Assembly: GCA_030867875.1 (NCBI GenBank)
Contig: JAOWCC010000237.1
Coordinates: forward strand, 8,305,713 to 8,369,712
Direction of reading: 5' to 3'
Origin: Actinernus sp. WN-2022
Lineage: Eukaryota; Cnidaria; Anthozoa; Actiniaria; Actinernidae
DNA: 64,000 bases
The first letter of the stretch is position 1, and each line of letters starts with the position of its first letter. The notes under the pieces were generated by a model. That model had not been told where the DNA came from. It ran no database searches and saw only the letters and a program-made list of their open reading frames with translations. Positions 32,166 to 43,706 of this stretch are shown here, in pieces. The position numbers were made by a program, and so were the translations under genes.

Positions 32166-32290
32166 GCAGAATACCCCCTCCAATGATTCATTAATAATTC
32201 ATTTCTCGAACGTTTCCTACAAACATTCTAAAAACCTAAGCCCAAAATAATAAAAAAACTAACCATTTACGAATGCAAATCACTCATTAG
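32166..32290 (+). repeat. Dispersed repeat R4, intact copy
   Basis: GCAGAATACCCCC...CATTAATAATTCATTTC...TTCTAAAAACCTAAG...CTAACCATTT. A second copy lies at 35284-35352 and resumes at about 35907-35945 after an insertion. Confidence 0.7.
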
Positions 32291-32315
32291 AATGAGAATT
32301 AGAATACACCTGAGA

Positions 32316-32691
32316 CTGGTTGTTCAAAGGGTGGATAAACGGATAAATCCTTATAGAGCAGATTTCAATTGAGTGTCGGAAGTGTTTTGGTTTTGTGTTT
32401 CCTATTGGCTTAGAAAGTAAACCAACCAATCAGATTCCAAAGTAAAACCAAACGCAAATTGGTTTTACCTTTGCTTTTGGTTTGTCATTGGCTCACAGGG
32501 AAGCCATTTATGAGTTACTTGTGATTACTCGCTGCTATGACTGGCTGGCTGTGGGTAATTTGCGTTTGGTTTTACTACACTCAACTGAAAACCGCTCCAT
32601 CCAGTGGATAAGTATTAACTAAACTAGTTTATCTTATCCACTCGATAAGGATTTACCGGTGGATAAAGGTATGCACACTATGAACAACCAG
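32316..32691. mobile_element. MITE (outer) with CTGGTTGTTCA ends
   Basis: Left CTGGTTGTTCAAAGGGTGGA...AAATCCTTAT, right ATAAGGATTTACCGG...TGAACAACCAG. The inverted arms are about 40 bp, imperfect. Another MITE (32356-32597) sits inside. Confidence 0.7.
32356..32597. mobile_element. Nested inner MITE, about 242 bp
   Basis: GAGCAGATTTCAATTGAGTG at the left and CACTCAACTGAAAACCGCTC at the right are inverted repeats with three differences. It lies within the outer element. Confidence 0.65.
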
Positions 32692-33039
32692 GCCCTGAAT
32701 TAAAATGGGTAATTTAGTGGTTTTTAACTGATCTTTTGAATGGAGAGGGTATTCTGAAAATGAGCCATTTAGTAAAAACACGTAATTTTTTAAGTTCAGA
32801 TATTCTGAAGTAGGTGATTGTTGGTAAATTATTGGACATACCCTCTTAAAACTTCCTATTCTACTCCAACATGGTACACTAAATATTTATAACCTGTTTT
32901 TGTTACCAAAAACACAAAATCAAAATACTAAAAACATTTTATTAAAAACAGTATACTTTATGCAATACAGCATGCATTTTAAACACTATATACAAGGTGG
33001 AAGTAAAAAAGATAAAACTACTTCTTAAACTAATCTGGT

Positions 33040-33625
33040 TATAATCTACTAGTACCATTAGTCCCTTAACCAAATAAGAGTCAAAAGTAGTCATAAATTT
33101 ATGACTACTTCTTCCCATAGTGTGGTTATAATATAAGAGCAGCATTGACCCTTAACCGAATAAGGGTCAAAAGTAGTCGGAAATTTCCGACTACTTTTTC
33201 CATAGTGTGGTTATAATCTAAGAGCAGCATTAGACCCTTAACCGAAAAGGGTCAAAAGTAGTCATAAATTTATGACTACTTCTTCCCATAGTGTGGTTAT
33301 AATGTAAGAGCAGCATTGACCCTTAACCGAATAAGGGTCAAAAGTAGTCAAAAATTTCCGACTACTTTTTCCATAGTGTGGTTATAATCTAAGAGCAGCA
33401 TTAGACCCATAACTGAATAAGGCGAAAAGGGTCAAAAGTAGTCGGAAATTTCCGACTACTTCTTCCAATAGTGTGGTTATAATCTAAGATTAGCATTAGA
33501 CCCATAACTGAATAAGGGTCAAAAGTAGTCGGAAATTTCCGACTACTTTTTCCATTGTGTGGTTATAATCTAAGAGCAGTATTAGACCCTTAACTAAAAA
33601 GAGTAAAAAGTAGTCGGAAATTTGA
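33040..33625 (-). repeat. Satellite array S1, left (about 86-92-bp monomers)
   Basis: About six and a half monomers. Each contains GTGTGGTTATAATCTAAGAG, a GACCCTTAACCGAATAAGGGTC-like stem and a 24-bp self-complementary block of half-site AGTAGTCGGAAA (e.g. 33172-33195). Two monomers (33086-33109, 33257-33280) have half-site AGTAGTCATAAA, also perfectly palindromic. Confidence 0.95.
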
Positions 33626-33639
33626 GATACAATAATACC

Positions 33640-34688
33640 CTCAAACATTACCTCCAATTTATATACACATGTAATAACTGTACTATGTTTATTACCATTA
33701 TTTGTTGGCCAAAAACATGTTTTTCAGCTGCAAGATAGAGGTGGGTCATGTGTAATTCTGCACTAATCCAGGGGTGAGGCACATAAAATACAGCCTTTGA
33801 AAAATTAAATTTTATCACCCACTCTCTCCCCCCCCCCCCCCCCCCCCCCCCCCAACTGCACTTTATGACCAGTCCCTTAGACCCAATTATTACTTTATAA
33901 TTATTACTTTATAATTTGCAGGCTAATATGATAACTAATGCAAACACTTGACTAAGGCAAACTGCAATGCATGCTGGGATATGGAATCTTCCTCTGATAA
34001 AGCACATACATGTAAACTGTATACATGTACCTTGTATGATCACAGTGTTTCAATTCCATGTAAATGTAATTACGCACCACATTCCTGATCAGTATCACTT
34101 CAACATCATCATTACTGCAACATGAGGGAAAGCAAAATAGAAAAAATGAAAAGATGCATTTCAGGATTTTAAATTCAAAACCATGAATACTTATTTGTGA
34201 ACTATAAAGCACTTTCACATACATGTACATTAATGTACTAGCTGCAAACAAAACATCTAGAGTTTTGAAAGTTTTCACCATTGAAAGATCAACAGACCCG
34301 AGGTGCAAATATATATAACTAGGTACTTTAATATTAACTGAGTGGCAGGGCCAGATGGGAAAATATTTGGCTCAATCAGGTCATGACATAATCATACGGA
34401 CCGAGTGCAGCAAGCTCCATGGATACAAATTGACCAAGTTAGAGTAAAACATTTTTCCTGTCTGCCCCTATCTAACTCAGTCAATAAGTGAACATTACTG
34501 CTGTTCTTTTCCATTCTTAAATATAATAGTTCATTGAGAATGTTACATGTATATCTGCCCAAAGATTGTTATTCTTTCAATGATAATTATTGAATGATCA
34601 TTGATTTCATTTTCAGTAATTTAAATATCTAATGGTCCAGGTTCATAGTAGATTCATCTACAATGTATTTCAGTGTAGTTGTCTGGCT
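33640..34688. other. No gene recognised
   Basis: A run of about 23 C lies at 33831-33853. The minus open frame at 33952-34308 (118 codons) is hydrophobic and lacks splice or domain support. Confidence 0.4.
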
Positions 34689-35095
34689 AGCCTGTGTACA
34701 TGCTCATGGGAGGGAGAGAAGGGGGAAGAAGAGCCTGCATGGATGCAATACAAATTTGAATATCAGCATCTAAATTTGATGCAAACTCCTGTTGGTCCAT
34801 TCTACAATGAACTATTTTCACATGTTAATTAGATTAGATATCTTACGCCCATTTCAGATACCACTGCACTCATTTACCAAACCTAATTACATGTAGATAA
34901 ACAAAGCTTCCCAATTATTATCCTTTGTTTTAATTATGTTTGGCACGAGTGGACATGGTGCAATGTCTGAACAGAGCCTAATGATAGATCGATGCACATG
35001 TAGCCTGGGCATATAGTCCACATTTGATTAAAGACTCAGGCTGTGCAGGCTCTTCTTCCCCCTCCTCCCCCTTTCCCATGAGCCTGTCGCAGGAT
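34689..35095. repeat. Inverted repeat around CTCATGGGAGGG / GGAAGAAGAGCCTGCA
   Basis: 34696-34743 is the imperfect reverse complement of about 35047-35095. The interior is about 300 bp of AT-rich sequence. Probably a MITE; boundaries and duplication not clear. Confidence 0.55.
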
Positions 35096-35283
35096 TTTGT
35101 GTGGCTTAGGTGTGGTTATTTTAAATTACAAACAAGTGTATACATTTTGGTACTAGATATTGCATAGACCTTGACTAGAACCATTGAATTTGAAACAGGT
35201 TTGTTGCCAGTGCTACATGTATCTCCTATTATTCTGCCATGTAAAATTCTGTATGCTTTTATTCGTAATCTTCAAGAGCAGCT

Positions 35284-35945
35284 GCAGAATACACCACTTG
35301 GTCCATTAATAATTCATTTCCTCAAATTTTGATACAAACCTTCTAAAAACTACCCTGCTAGACCGAAATTCCTTCCTTCCCTTTTACCAAAAGAAAAAGG
35401 AACCGACTGCACAGTACTGACTGCCACCATCCACAATCAAGAAAGTAATATTGGGTCCAGAAAGCATCGGAATGAGAAATTTATCCGTCCAACAAACTCT
35501 AGCTCTGCACCACTTTCTCTCAGGATAAGTACATGTACATTCGCCATACTGCCAACAGAACACAGGTTTTAAGATAAACATTAGAACTTGTTGCATATTT
35601 TGGTTGATTTTCGTCTCTACATGTATCTTCCAATGGTGAACACAGTCGACTTTTTTCTTGTGAACTAAGTACTGTAAATGTACTTTTGAGCTACTGAATA
35701 AAGTTTTGATCTTCACTTCGGTAGTAAAGAGGTTATCGTCATGTCATAATCTTTCAGACTTTTTTCGCTTTGAGATACATCTATGGAGAGGAAGTGACGT
35801 CAACGTATGACGTGTACTTGCACATGCTTTATGTCGGTTCCATGCAGAGGTTCCTTTCCCTCTCGGTAAAAGGAAGGGAAGGAATCTCTATCTAGCAGGG
35901 AAAAAGGCAACCTAACCCCCAAATTAAACAAAATCTAACCATTTT
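35284..35945 (+). repeat. Repeat R4, second copy, split by insertion
   Basis: GCAGAATACACCA...CATTAATAATTCATTTC...TTCTAAAAAC at 35284-35350, continuing after 35900 with CAACCTAACCCCCAAATTAA...CTAACCATTT. The order equals the 32166-32290 copy. Confidence 0.6.
35353..35900. mobile_element. 548-bp MITE inserted in repeat R4
   Basis: Ends CCCTGCTAGACCGAAATTCC and the imperfect reverse complement finishing TCTATCTAGCAGGG; the purine-rich arms are about 50 bp. The open minus frame inside (35384-35716) is not coding by any motif. Confidence 0.7.
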
Positions 35946-36345
35946 AAATCCCATATCATTAATAGAACGAGTCTAAATATACTTGAACAAGTTTTAAAGT
36001 GGCATTGCAGTGGCGTTGGCAGTATTCTGCAGGTTTTTTTTTATTGCCGTATTAAACTTGTAAGGAATATAAAATCGTTTACTCACCGTTTGACTGAACT
36101 TGAGACGAGAGGTAAACAGACGAATCCAAAATAAAAGCCAGACACTTTCTCTGGTTTCCTTTCTCTAGGTCAGAGGGAACTTTGATGACTGGTTGTTCGT
36201 TGACATATTATTAAGCTTTGTGCAGAAATGAAGAATTACTCTCGCTATACAAAGCATTGCTGGTGGTTTCACTACGCTAGTGACTATGTCAAGGCTCCAA
36301 CCAGACACAGAATAAGAGAGGAACCAGAACATCAGTCAGCAGAGC

Positions 36346-36600
36346 CAGAGGGACGTTTAAGCGCTTTGCCTTTCACCTCTGTGACCCAGATTTGATTTCC
36401 CGGATGCGGCGTCATATGTGAGTTGAGTTTGCTGGTATCTCACTTTGCTGATATCTCACCCTTGCTCCGAGGGTTCTTCTCCGGTTTTCTTCCTTCTTCC
36501 CTCCGCAAAAACCAACACGCTAAATTCCAATTCGATCTGTGGATTGGATCAGCTCCCAATCCCCGTTGTTTCAGGAATCAGGTATCTTCAGGTCTCGTAT
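36346..36600 (+). mobile_element. tRNA-derived SINE, nearly full length
   Basis: Contains TTTAAGCGCTTTGCC, a box-B-like CAGATTTGATTTCC, GTCATATGTGAGTTGAGTTT and a pyrimidine-rich tail with ACCAACACGCTAAATTCC. The same head occurs at 60031. Box A is damaged, so it is an old copy. Confidence 0.75.
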
Positions 36601-38133
36601 AAACTGAAGACGTTAGAAATTCAGAGTTCAAAGTTCCCTGGTATTTCGTGCTTTCCCAGGCCCATGATGCATTGGGTATCTAAAGACCGCTGACCTGAAT
36701 CGTGCGGGCGGTTCTCTTGGCGCGGCGCCATTCAAAAGCCGTTAGTGCTTGAAGTTATTTGTATAATATGCCTTCAAACCTCGGTCAAAGAGTCTCCAAA
36801 ATACCCGGAAGTTTATAAAACTACAAAGGTAAGATGTTATAGTTATTTTGTGAGAGGTCTGTACTAAGAAACAATGCGAATTTCACGGTAATTTCACTTT
36901 CAGTTAAAATTTATCCCGGCTTGTGACTGAACATGTGATTGTGAATGTGAGACTATTCAAACATTTGAAAAGAATCAGACTCTTTTTTATAGGAAAATAA
37001 CTCATAACTTTTAATAAGCAAATCAGGAATTGTATCAAGTTTATATAGGGTGAATCCTTTAGCCAAGTGATCGATCCAGATCAGGGTTTATGGAAACCTG
37101 TAATTTCGAACATCTTTGATCTAAATATATGAACCAAATATATCTGCCATAGCCATAGCCCGTATGCCATAGGCACAGCACCTTGTGTCATTTAACGACT
37201 CTGGCATGCTGCGAGTGCTTGAACAAGAGCAATAATAAGCAAATTCTTACAACAAATTCACCACAGGAAGATAAAACCACATCTCCAAGTTGCCACGTAA
37301 TATTCTGTTTTTATCATTCCCTTAGTGTATATACAGGTATAAATGATATTTCACATTTTAAATATTAAAATACAATGTACGGAATGGCTGTAACATATAC
37401 ATTGAAGCCCAGTATTAAATTTATGTACTTATCGATTGAAATTTCAGAAAATCCCCCACCCCCTTCCTCGGGACTACGTGTAGCTAGGTGGAGATATATG
37501 TGGGGCATGTATGTTGATGGTCATTGACAAGTTTCTGTGGCTGCAGGTAGTCAAGGATTTTACTTGATTTGCTTCACAAACATGTACTTTCAAAGTTTGT
37601 GGGAGGGGGTGGGGCAGTTGACTGGAGTCTGGTTCATCTCCATTTCAGTCATTCCATGTGGCCGTGGTGGCGACAGTCACGTAATACTGTTTTACTTTTC
37701 ATTCATTTTTAGCTCAGTGATATCTGAGTATGTTATTTTGATCATATTCATTGGTAGCATAACGGTTGTATTGCTGCTTCCCGGCAAAATTCAAACAGTT
37801 TTGTTTTTGCACACTTTTCTCAAAATTCTGTCATATGTCATAAAGTCCCTGTTGGCGTGTCCATTAAAAATAGTAACACTGAAGGAATTACATAATGTAG
37901 GAGAACAAAAATGGGTGTCCTAACCATATGAAATGAAATAACAATGAAATATTGTCTTGAAGAAATATTGTGGTATTGATACATTTACGTACAGGTCTAT
38001 ATAAGCAAATATTTTGTTTCACTTACATGCACATTGTAAGTCTCAGAAATCCACAAGATCAATCATTAGGTGCCCTAACCAGTCTTTAACATTGAATGAA
38101 ATGCAAAAAGTTTATTAATTTAATACAAAGTAT
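36601..38133. other. No gene recognised
   Basis: 36690-36835 is GC-richer and ends ACAAAG/GTAAGATG, which could be a noncoding first exon on the plus strand. The long frame at 37537-37923 starts with GTG and is hydrophobic; not credible as a gene. Confidence 0.35.
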
Positions 38134-38342
38134 TTAACTTTTAGGTTCCTTAGAGCTTTTGGAAGCAGCATTCCTCAGCAAGGATTCCTTAGTGAGTGTT
38201 GATGATGTCAGTAACTTCAACATGAAGGCATCAACAAGCACACAAGATGCTGAAGCAGGAAGTGCTTCTGAGAACTGATGTGTTTTTAGATCTTCATAAC
38301 TTGAACACTCGGGGAAAACAAAAACTGTTTGAGTTTTAACCC
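38134..38342 (-). CDS. Possible terminal exon, unknown gene
   Basis: Minus strand: acceptor TTAGTTGCACAG then about 69 open codons (V-F-V-F-P-E-C-S-S-Y-E-D-L; A-S-C-V-L-V-D-A-F-M-L-K-L-L) to TAA-type stop at 38134, with an AATAAA about 25 bp downstream. The composition is coding-like; no family recognised and no upstream exon found. Confidence 0.35.
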
Positions 38343-38566
38343 TGTGCAACTAAATACATCACCATAGGGGATATATAGAATTCAGTTTAATTAAACGGGT
38401 TTAGTTGATGTAAATCGGGTGTAATGGTTATATAATAGGGTGATTTGTCTTGTACAGGATAGGGAATTCCTGAATACTTTATCTTAAGCAGGTCTGGGTT
38501 TAAGACCTTCAGCAGCTCAACCCGAACTTTGGCAGAGTAACCCTTCCTCCCCTACAATGTTGTTAT

Positions 38567-38708
38567 AATTGAAGGGCTGTGTGCGAAAAGGACGTAAGTG
38601 ATTCCTGATCATGTTCTAAATTCTCCCTTAGAAAACAAAGAAATTGAAGGAGAATTTAGAATGTGATCAAGAGTCACTTACACCCTTTTTGCACACAGCC
38701 CTTCAATT
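38567..38708. mobile_element. 142-bp hairpin MITE
   Basis: AATTGAAGGGCTGTGTGC...TAAATTCTCC and its near-perfect complement ending GCACACAGCCCTTCAATT. The arms are about 60 bp with a loop of about 20 bp. Confidence 0.85.
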
Positions 38709-38719
38709 TAAGAGTGGCA

Positions 38720-39500
38720 TTACTGCCTGGTTTCCAACTACTTTTGACCCTTATTCGGTTAAGGGTCTAATGCCACTCTTAGATTATAACCACACAATGG
38801 AAAAAGTAGTCGGAAATTTCCGACTACTTTTGACCCTTATTCGGTTCTGGGTTTAATGCCACTCTTAGATTGTAACCACAATATGGGAATAAGTAGTTTG
38901 AAATTTCCGACTACTTTTTACCCTTATTCGGTTCTGGGTTTACTGTCACTCTTAGATTATAACCACAATATGGGAAGAAGTAGTCGGAAATTTCCGACTA
39001 CTTTTGACCCTTATTCGGCTCTGGGTTTAATGCCACTCTTAGATTATAACCACAATATGGGAAGTAGTAGTCGGAAATTTCTGACTACTTTTGACCCTTA
39101 TTCGGTTCTGGGTTTAATGCCACTCTTAGATTATAACCACATTATGGGAAGTAGTAGTCGGAAATTTCCGACTACTTTTGACCCGTATTCGGTTCTGGGT
39201 TTAATGCCACTCTTAGATTATAACCACAATATGGGAAGAAGTAGCCGGACATTTTCGACTACTTTTGACCCTTATTCGGTTTAAGGGTCTAATACCGCTC
39301 TTAGATTATAACCACAATATGGGAAGCAGTAGCCAGGAATTTCTGACTACTTAGTGACTCTTATTCAGTTCAGGACTTAATGCTGCTCTTAAATTATAAC
39401 CACATTGTGTGGAGAAGTAGTCGGAAATTTCTGACTACTTAGTGACCCTTATTCAGTTCAGGATCTGATGTAGATCTCGGATTATAACCACATGGTGGTT
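38720..39500 (+). repeat. Satellite array S1, right, inverted orientation
   Basis: Eight to nine monomers of about 87 bp, reverse complement of the 33.0-33.6 kb array, with the same palindrome (e.g. 38979-39002). Because 87 is divisible by three, a 142-codon frame (38856-39284) with 29-residue repeats stays open; it is a by-product of the array. Confidence 0.95.
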
Positions 39501-40583
39501 AAAAGGAGGATGTGCCTTGTCATTTACCACTGAGTATGTAAGGGAAGAGAACAATTGCTTGCTCCTTTAAATCAACCATACTTCATTGGTAGACTAATGC
39601 ATGTAAAACCAATTGTCTTTCCTTTTCTCTGTGTATGGCAACATTCATTGTTCCACATGTGTAATAAAACTTTTTAATTTTCATTGAAATTTGGTTCGAT
39701 TTATTGTTTATCAATTAAATGCTTACCAGGGCTGCTGAAGTTGTGCAAAATTTAATCACCATGAAGATTTCTTACCATTTACCTGGTAAGAATTCTTAAA
39801 AACGAGATGAATTTTACCAAAAAACCTACTTCAGAATATCTGCACTTAAAAAAATACGTGTTTAAAGTAGAAGTACATGTAGACTAGAGCCATTAAAATT
39901 GGTAAAAGTAATACAAAACTCAATACTAGTACAGGGAAGTTATTAAGTTTTTAGTTGCTGGACAACTGAAAAAACAGCCGGTATTTTGTGCAATATTAAG
40001 CTCCAACTCTGGCTTTAAGATTTCCATTGCCCTTTTGGAAACCACAATCCGTACCAAGGCGAAAATGTCCATTTTCACCAAAGGCCAGGAAGAGGACCTA
40101 CATAGCAATTCAGATCAAATTTATATAAAAAAAGACCATTTGTTTACTACATACACAGCCAATCAACGTGATATCCTCTTGGATCTGCTCATGATCCACC
40201 TTAGTTTTGTTAGAAGTTTAACCTAAACACATGGCAGGAAATGGCTAATATGTCACTGAGTACAAATTCCCACCCCACCCCCTGAAAATGCTCAACATCC
40301 ACTGAGCGTGTTATTTCAGTTAACTTCACGGACGCTTTGAAATATTGAGCGGTTAAAAGTAATTCAATTAACAGGTAACTTATCTTGTCGATCGCACGCT
40401 AATCCTAGATCCTGTGCAGATACATATATTATATCATTTACACTATTTTCCAGCTCTCACTATCAACACGTTAATGTCACGGTTATATCTTACAAATTAC
40501 GTCCATTAATGAGAAATACAGATCTTTTGCTTCTCTAAGCGAAGTCGGCATCTGCAGGTATTCCTCGATCATTATAATATTTC
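39501..40583. other. No gene recognised; remnant of inverted match to 32.78 kb
   Basis: 39803-39866 (ACCTACTTCAGAATATCTGC...ATACGTGTTTAA) is the reverse complement of 32778-32832 with changes, so the inverted similarity extends beyond the satellites. No gene seen. Confidence 0.5.
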
Positions 40584-41367
40584 CTAATTTTTCAAATTGA
40601 GGCGAGCAGTTGCATAGATGTGAACTGCACAAGAGTTCCTCGCATATCTCAATGTCATTAATGTCAACTTCAATCTTGAGCTCAAAGAATATCTGGCAAC
40701 CCTCTGAAGTTCATCTCTTATTAAATCCATGCAATCGCAATATGATCTGTTGTCTCGAAACACTTTAAAATGCGTATCCACCAATCGGTGCACCCTATAC
40801 GTAGTTGAGACCACCACGCCTCAATCCTTTGATTAGATACATAACCCTAAATCTAGCAAGCGAATTTGTGGCGCCCAGATACGTTCTAGAAAACACGATT
40901 TATATAAGCATAATATCCGGCAGATTTCAACGAAAAAAACGTACACGGGTAAGTAAGATGTCAGTCTATCTTTTCCCGTGTGGGCCTAAGAAATACGACA
41001 ATTAGTCAAAGAGAAAATTACCCTCAAAGTCACACATTTCCCCCTCTAAATACTACGAAATACACCGATTTTTAGGTCAAAATATATAAGCTTATTAATA
41101 CGCGGAAAACTTTTATATTGAGCAGAAATGATCGAATGATATCTCTTCTACTAAAATCCGTGTGGGCCTAATGGATACGGTATTTAGTTTTTCCGCAAAA
41201 GAGTGAAACCGTAACCACCCTGACGCGTTTGAGACCATTTCTTTGTAAATGTAATCACGATTCATTGGGTAGCTTTTGAATTTGGCGCTGATGACTATAG
41301 AATGTCCCGGATGTATGTCGCGCCATTCTGCCCGATACCACAACTCGCCCCACACAAAAAAGTGCAT
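40584..41367 (-). other. Two open minus frames, coding status uncertain
   Basis: 41367-41113 (84 codons; H-F-F-V-W-G-E-L-W, A-E-W-R-D-I-H-P-G-H) and 40817-40584 (77 codons; D-L-I-R-D-E-L-Q-R-V-A-R-Y-S-L). The composition is plausible but no domain, splice pair or homologue was recognised. A GTGTGGGCCTAA(G/T)..ATACG block recurs at 40979 and 41160. Confidence 0.2.
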
Positions 41368-41976
41368 GTCCCTTACCAGGCTCCGTACATACCATGAAGA
41401 TTTGGATCTTCACTTAGTAATGAAACGAGGGTGCTCTTGTGATAATTTATTGAATCGATAAAATACATATCAATTTTACATACTAGTTTAAGAATATTAA
41501 AAATTACAAGTATAAAGTATATTTACAAATAATTAAACTAAGTATATTTATGAAACTACACTTAAAACGTTCGGTATTTACTTTAGATGTAGAAATGCTA
41601 GGCTTTCTAAGATTATGATTTGAAAATTTGTATTAATGGACTGCAGTGGGTGTTAAATAGTGTATTTGGTCTTTTTATAAATGCGGAAGTCAAGTATCTA
41701 AAATACAGACAGGATCACACACATAGCGCCTTTTATGGTAGTGGTCCAAAAAGCACTGAATAGTGGCGAGTTCTGGTATAGAGGCACCATACACAGATAA
41801 AGCGTAACATATTTTAGGCATAACTATTGATCAAAAAAGATAGTCAACTTCTGTCGCGCTATAGTTCTCTTTTCTGAGGCTACGTATTACGTACAGGCAT
41901 TTATTGGCACTTGTTAGCAATTCTTTAACATGAGCGTCAAATCGGTTGTTTGATTGGAATGTCACTCCTAGCATTT
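41368..41976. other. No gene recognised
   Basis: AT-rich, no motif. Confidence 0.4.
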
Positions 41977-43706
41977 TTAACTGATTGCATTGTACATCAG
42001 CCCTTCTTTCCCTGGAATGGCCACCCTTGGGTTATGCTTGACGACAGGTGTACGTGTAGTGCCAGGCGGAGTGTCCTCGTTGCCATCCTCATTTTCATCA
42101 ATGCATTGCCAGTCATCAAGCAGAGGTCGGTCATTGTCATCTTGACTCACAAATGCCCTGAGATCATCTAACAAGATAGGAACATGCAATTTCATTAATG
42201 CCACTGATGTTGCCATAATTGTAATAAAAAGAAAGAGATGCAATTACCTAAAAGGCTAGGACCTCCAACACTGATATCGTCTTCGTCGCTGCTTCCCAAC
42301 GTGTTGCTGTGTGATGCGCGGTTCCCTTGCAATGAAGTACTTACTTCCATGATAACTGAATGGGTGGTAGAACCAGATATTACTTTGCTTGACCATTTCC
42401 GGCATTGCTATCATCGTCGTCATCATCATCATCACTACCTACATCCTCGTCACCATCGTCGTTGTCATCGGGCATCATGCCAACAAAGCGAGCCAATTCC
42501 TTGAGCCCTTCGCACTCCCTCCTTCCATGCCTGAACCTCCAAACCATGTGCGGGATAGTCATCCAAGCGAGCCCGTTGGTATCCTGGAGCATATTGCCGT
42601 GATCATATGCTCTCTTGCTTTGGATGTGGCTTCGTGAACTCGGGAGTTTACACGGAACTGCTCTAACCGAATCGTATGTGAGGTATTTCTAAGCAAATCA
42701 CCAAAGGTGTAATTGTGGTGATTTCCAACCCACTGGCCATTCTTGCTCCAGAAATCTTCTACCACATCTGAGCCACTGAGATGGAGGTGGCATTCTGCAT
42801 CCGGAAAGTTATCCCGCATGTAGCAGATCAGCAATACGCCACAATGACATGACAGTAGTACATCTGTGTAGGTTTCTCGAGTAATGAAGTTCGCACGAAT
42901 GGTAAGCTGTGGATGCCGATGTATGTAGTAGTGCCAGATTGCAAGGAAATATTTTACTGTTGCTGCATACTTGATTCTTGTTAGCAGAGAAGCCACACTG
43001 CTGCAAAAAAATATCCATGTAATGCCAAACGATCGTCAGATAGATCTTTGTTCCCAGCAAGGTAGGATTGTGTCACTGATCAGGTGCTGTTCAATCAATA
43101 AGCCTCTGCAGACAATTCATAATTTGGGCATTGGTTTTATGCAAGAATGCCACTTTAGATGCACGCTGTAGTGCGATGTTAGTTGTGGACTGCCACGCTT
43201 CAATTCCTTACGAACAGAGCCGTTTCATCCTTTCGATACAAAATCATTGGCTATTATTTGCAGCTTTTGTAACTCGGGATCACTAATGCGGCATTCTTGG
43301 GTCTTGTTGTCCATGTTAGTATCCACACTCTAATTGCGAGGCCAATTGTAGGGGCTCCAATATCTCCAAATCAGCTACAGACTTCTGTTTTCCTTCGGGG
43401 TCTCCGTGGTGATTATCATCTGCTGGTTCGTCACTTGCCAGTCTAGCACTCTCTAGCTCAAGGGTGTCGTCATTGCCCGTTTTTCTGCTTTTTTTTCATT
43501 GGTGACTGGGTATCCGGTTGGATATTTCGTTTGACAACGGGGTGTTGCATTGGAGTGTGTCCACAATATTCACAAAGGATACCCCCTTCTGTGACATATT
43601 CGTCGCACTCGCAGACACTACACGGACCCCGATATAAGCCCTTTTTATGCTTTCCTATTGCGAAAAGACTATCGGCTTTCAACGGCGTATTACCTATTAC
43701 AAGCAA
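41977..43706 (-). pseudogene. Decayed transposase-like multicopy gene
   Basis: Minus-strand coding blocks: 43706-43470 with a zinc motif C-S-V-C-E-C-D-E-Y...L-C-E-Y-C-G-H-T-P-M-Q-H; 43500-43325 in a shifted frame (polar/acidic); M-D-N-K-T-Q-E-C-R-I-S-D-P-E-L near 43310; 42996-42559 with L-H-L-S-G-S-D-V-V-E-D-F-W-S-K-N-G-Q-W-V and H-N-Y-T-F-G-D-L-L-R-N-T; 42592-42380 in another frame ending in an Asp run coded by GTC/ATC repeats; and 42243-41977 as a possible last exon. The S-G-S-D-V-V-E-D-F region resembles the late catalytic part of cnidarian transposase-like proteins (inference). At least three frameshifts and a stop near 43230 make it non-functional. Confidence 0.5.

Noticed and set aside
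36690..36840. CpG-richer segment as a promoter of a major gene
   Set aside because: A donor-like ACAAAG/GTAAGA is present, but no coding exon follows within several kilobases; insufficient to call a gene.
37537..37923. 128-codon hydrophobic frame as a membrane protein gene
   Set aside because: It begins with GTG, not ATG, has no splice support, and the hydrophobic content follows from T-rich sequence.
38856..39284. 142-codon plus-strand frame encoding 29-residue repeats
   Set aside because: It is a by-product of a satellite whose ~87-bp period is divisible by three; the repeats are palindromic DNA, and the inverted array at 33 kb does not support coding use.
42389..42637. Plus-strand frames with Ser/Ile runs
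   Set aside because: They are shadows of the Asp-coding trinucleotide run of the minus-strand transposase-like remnant.
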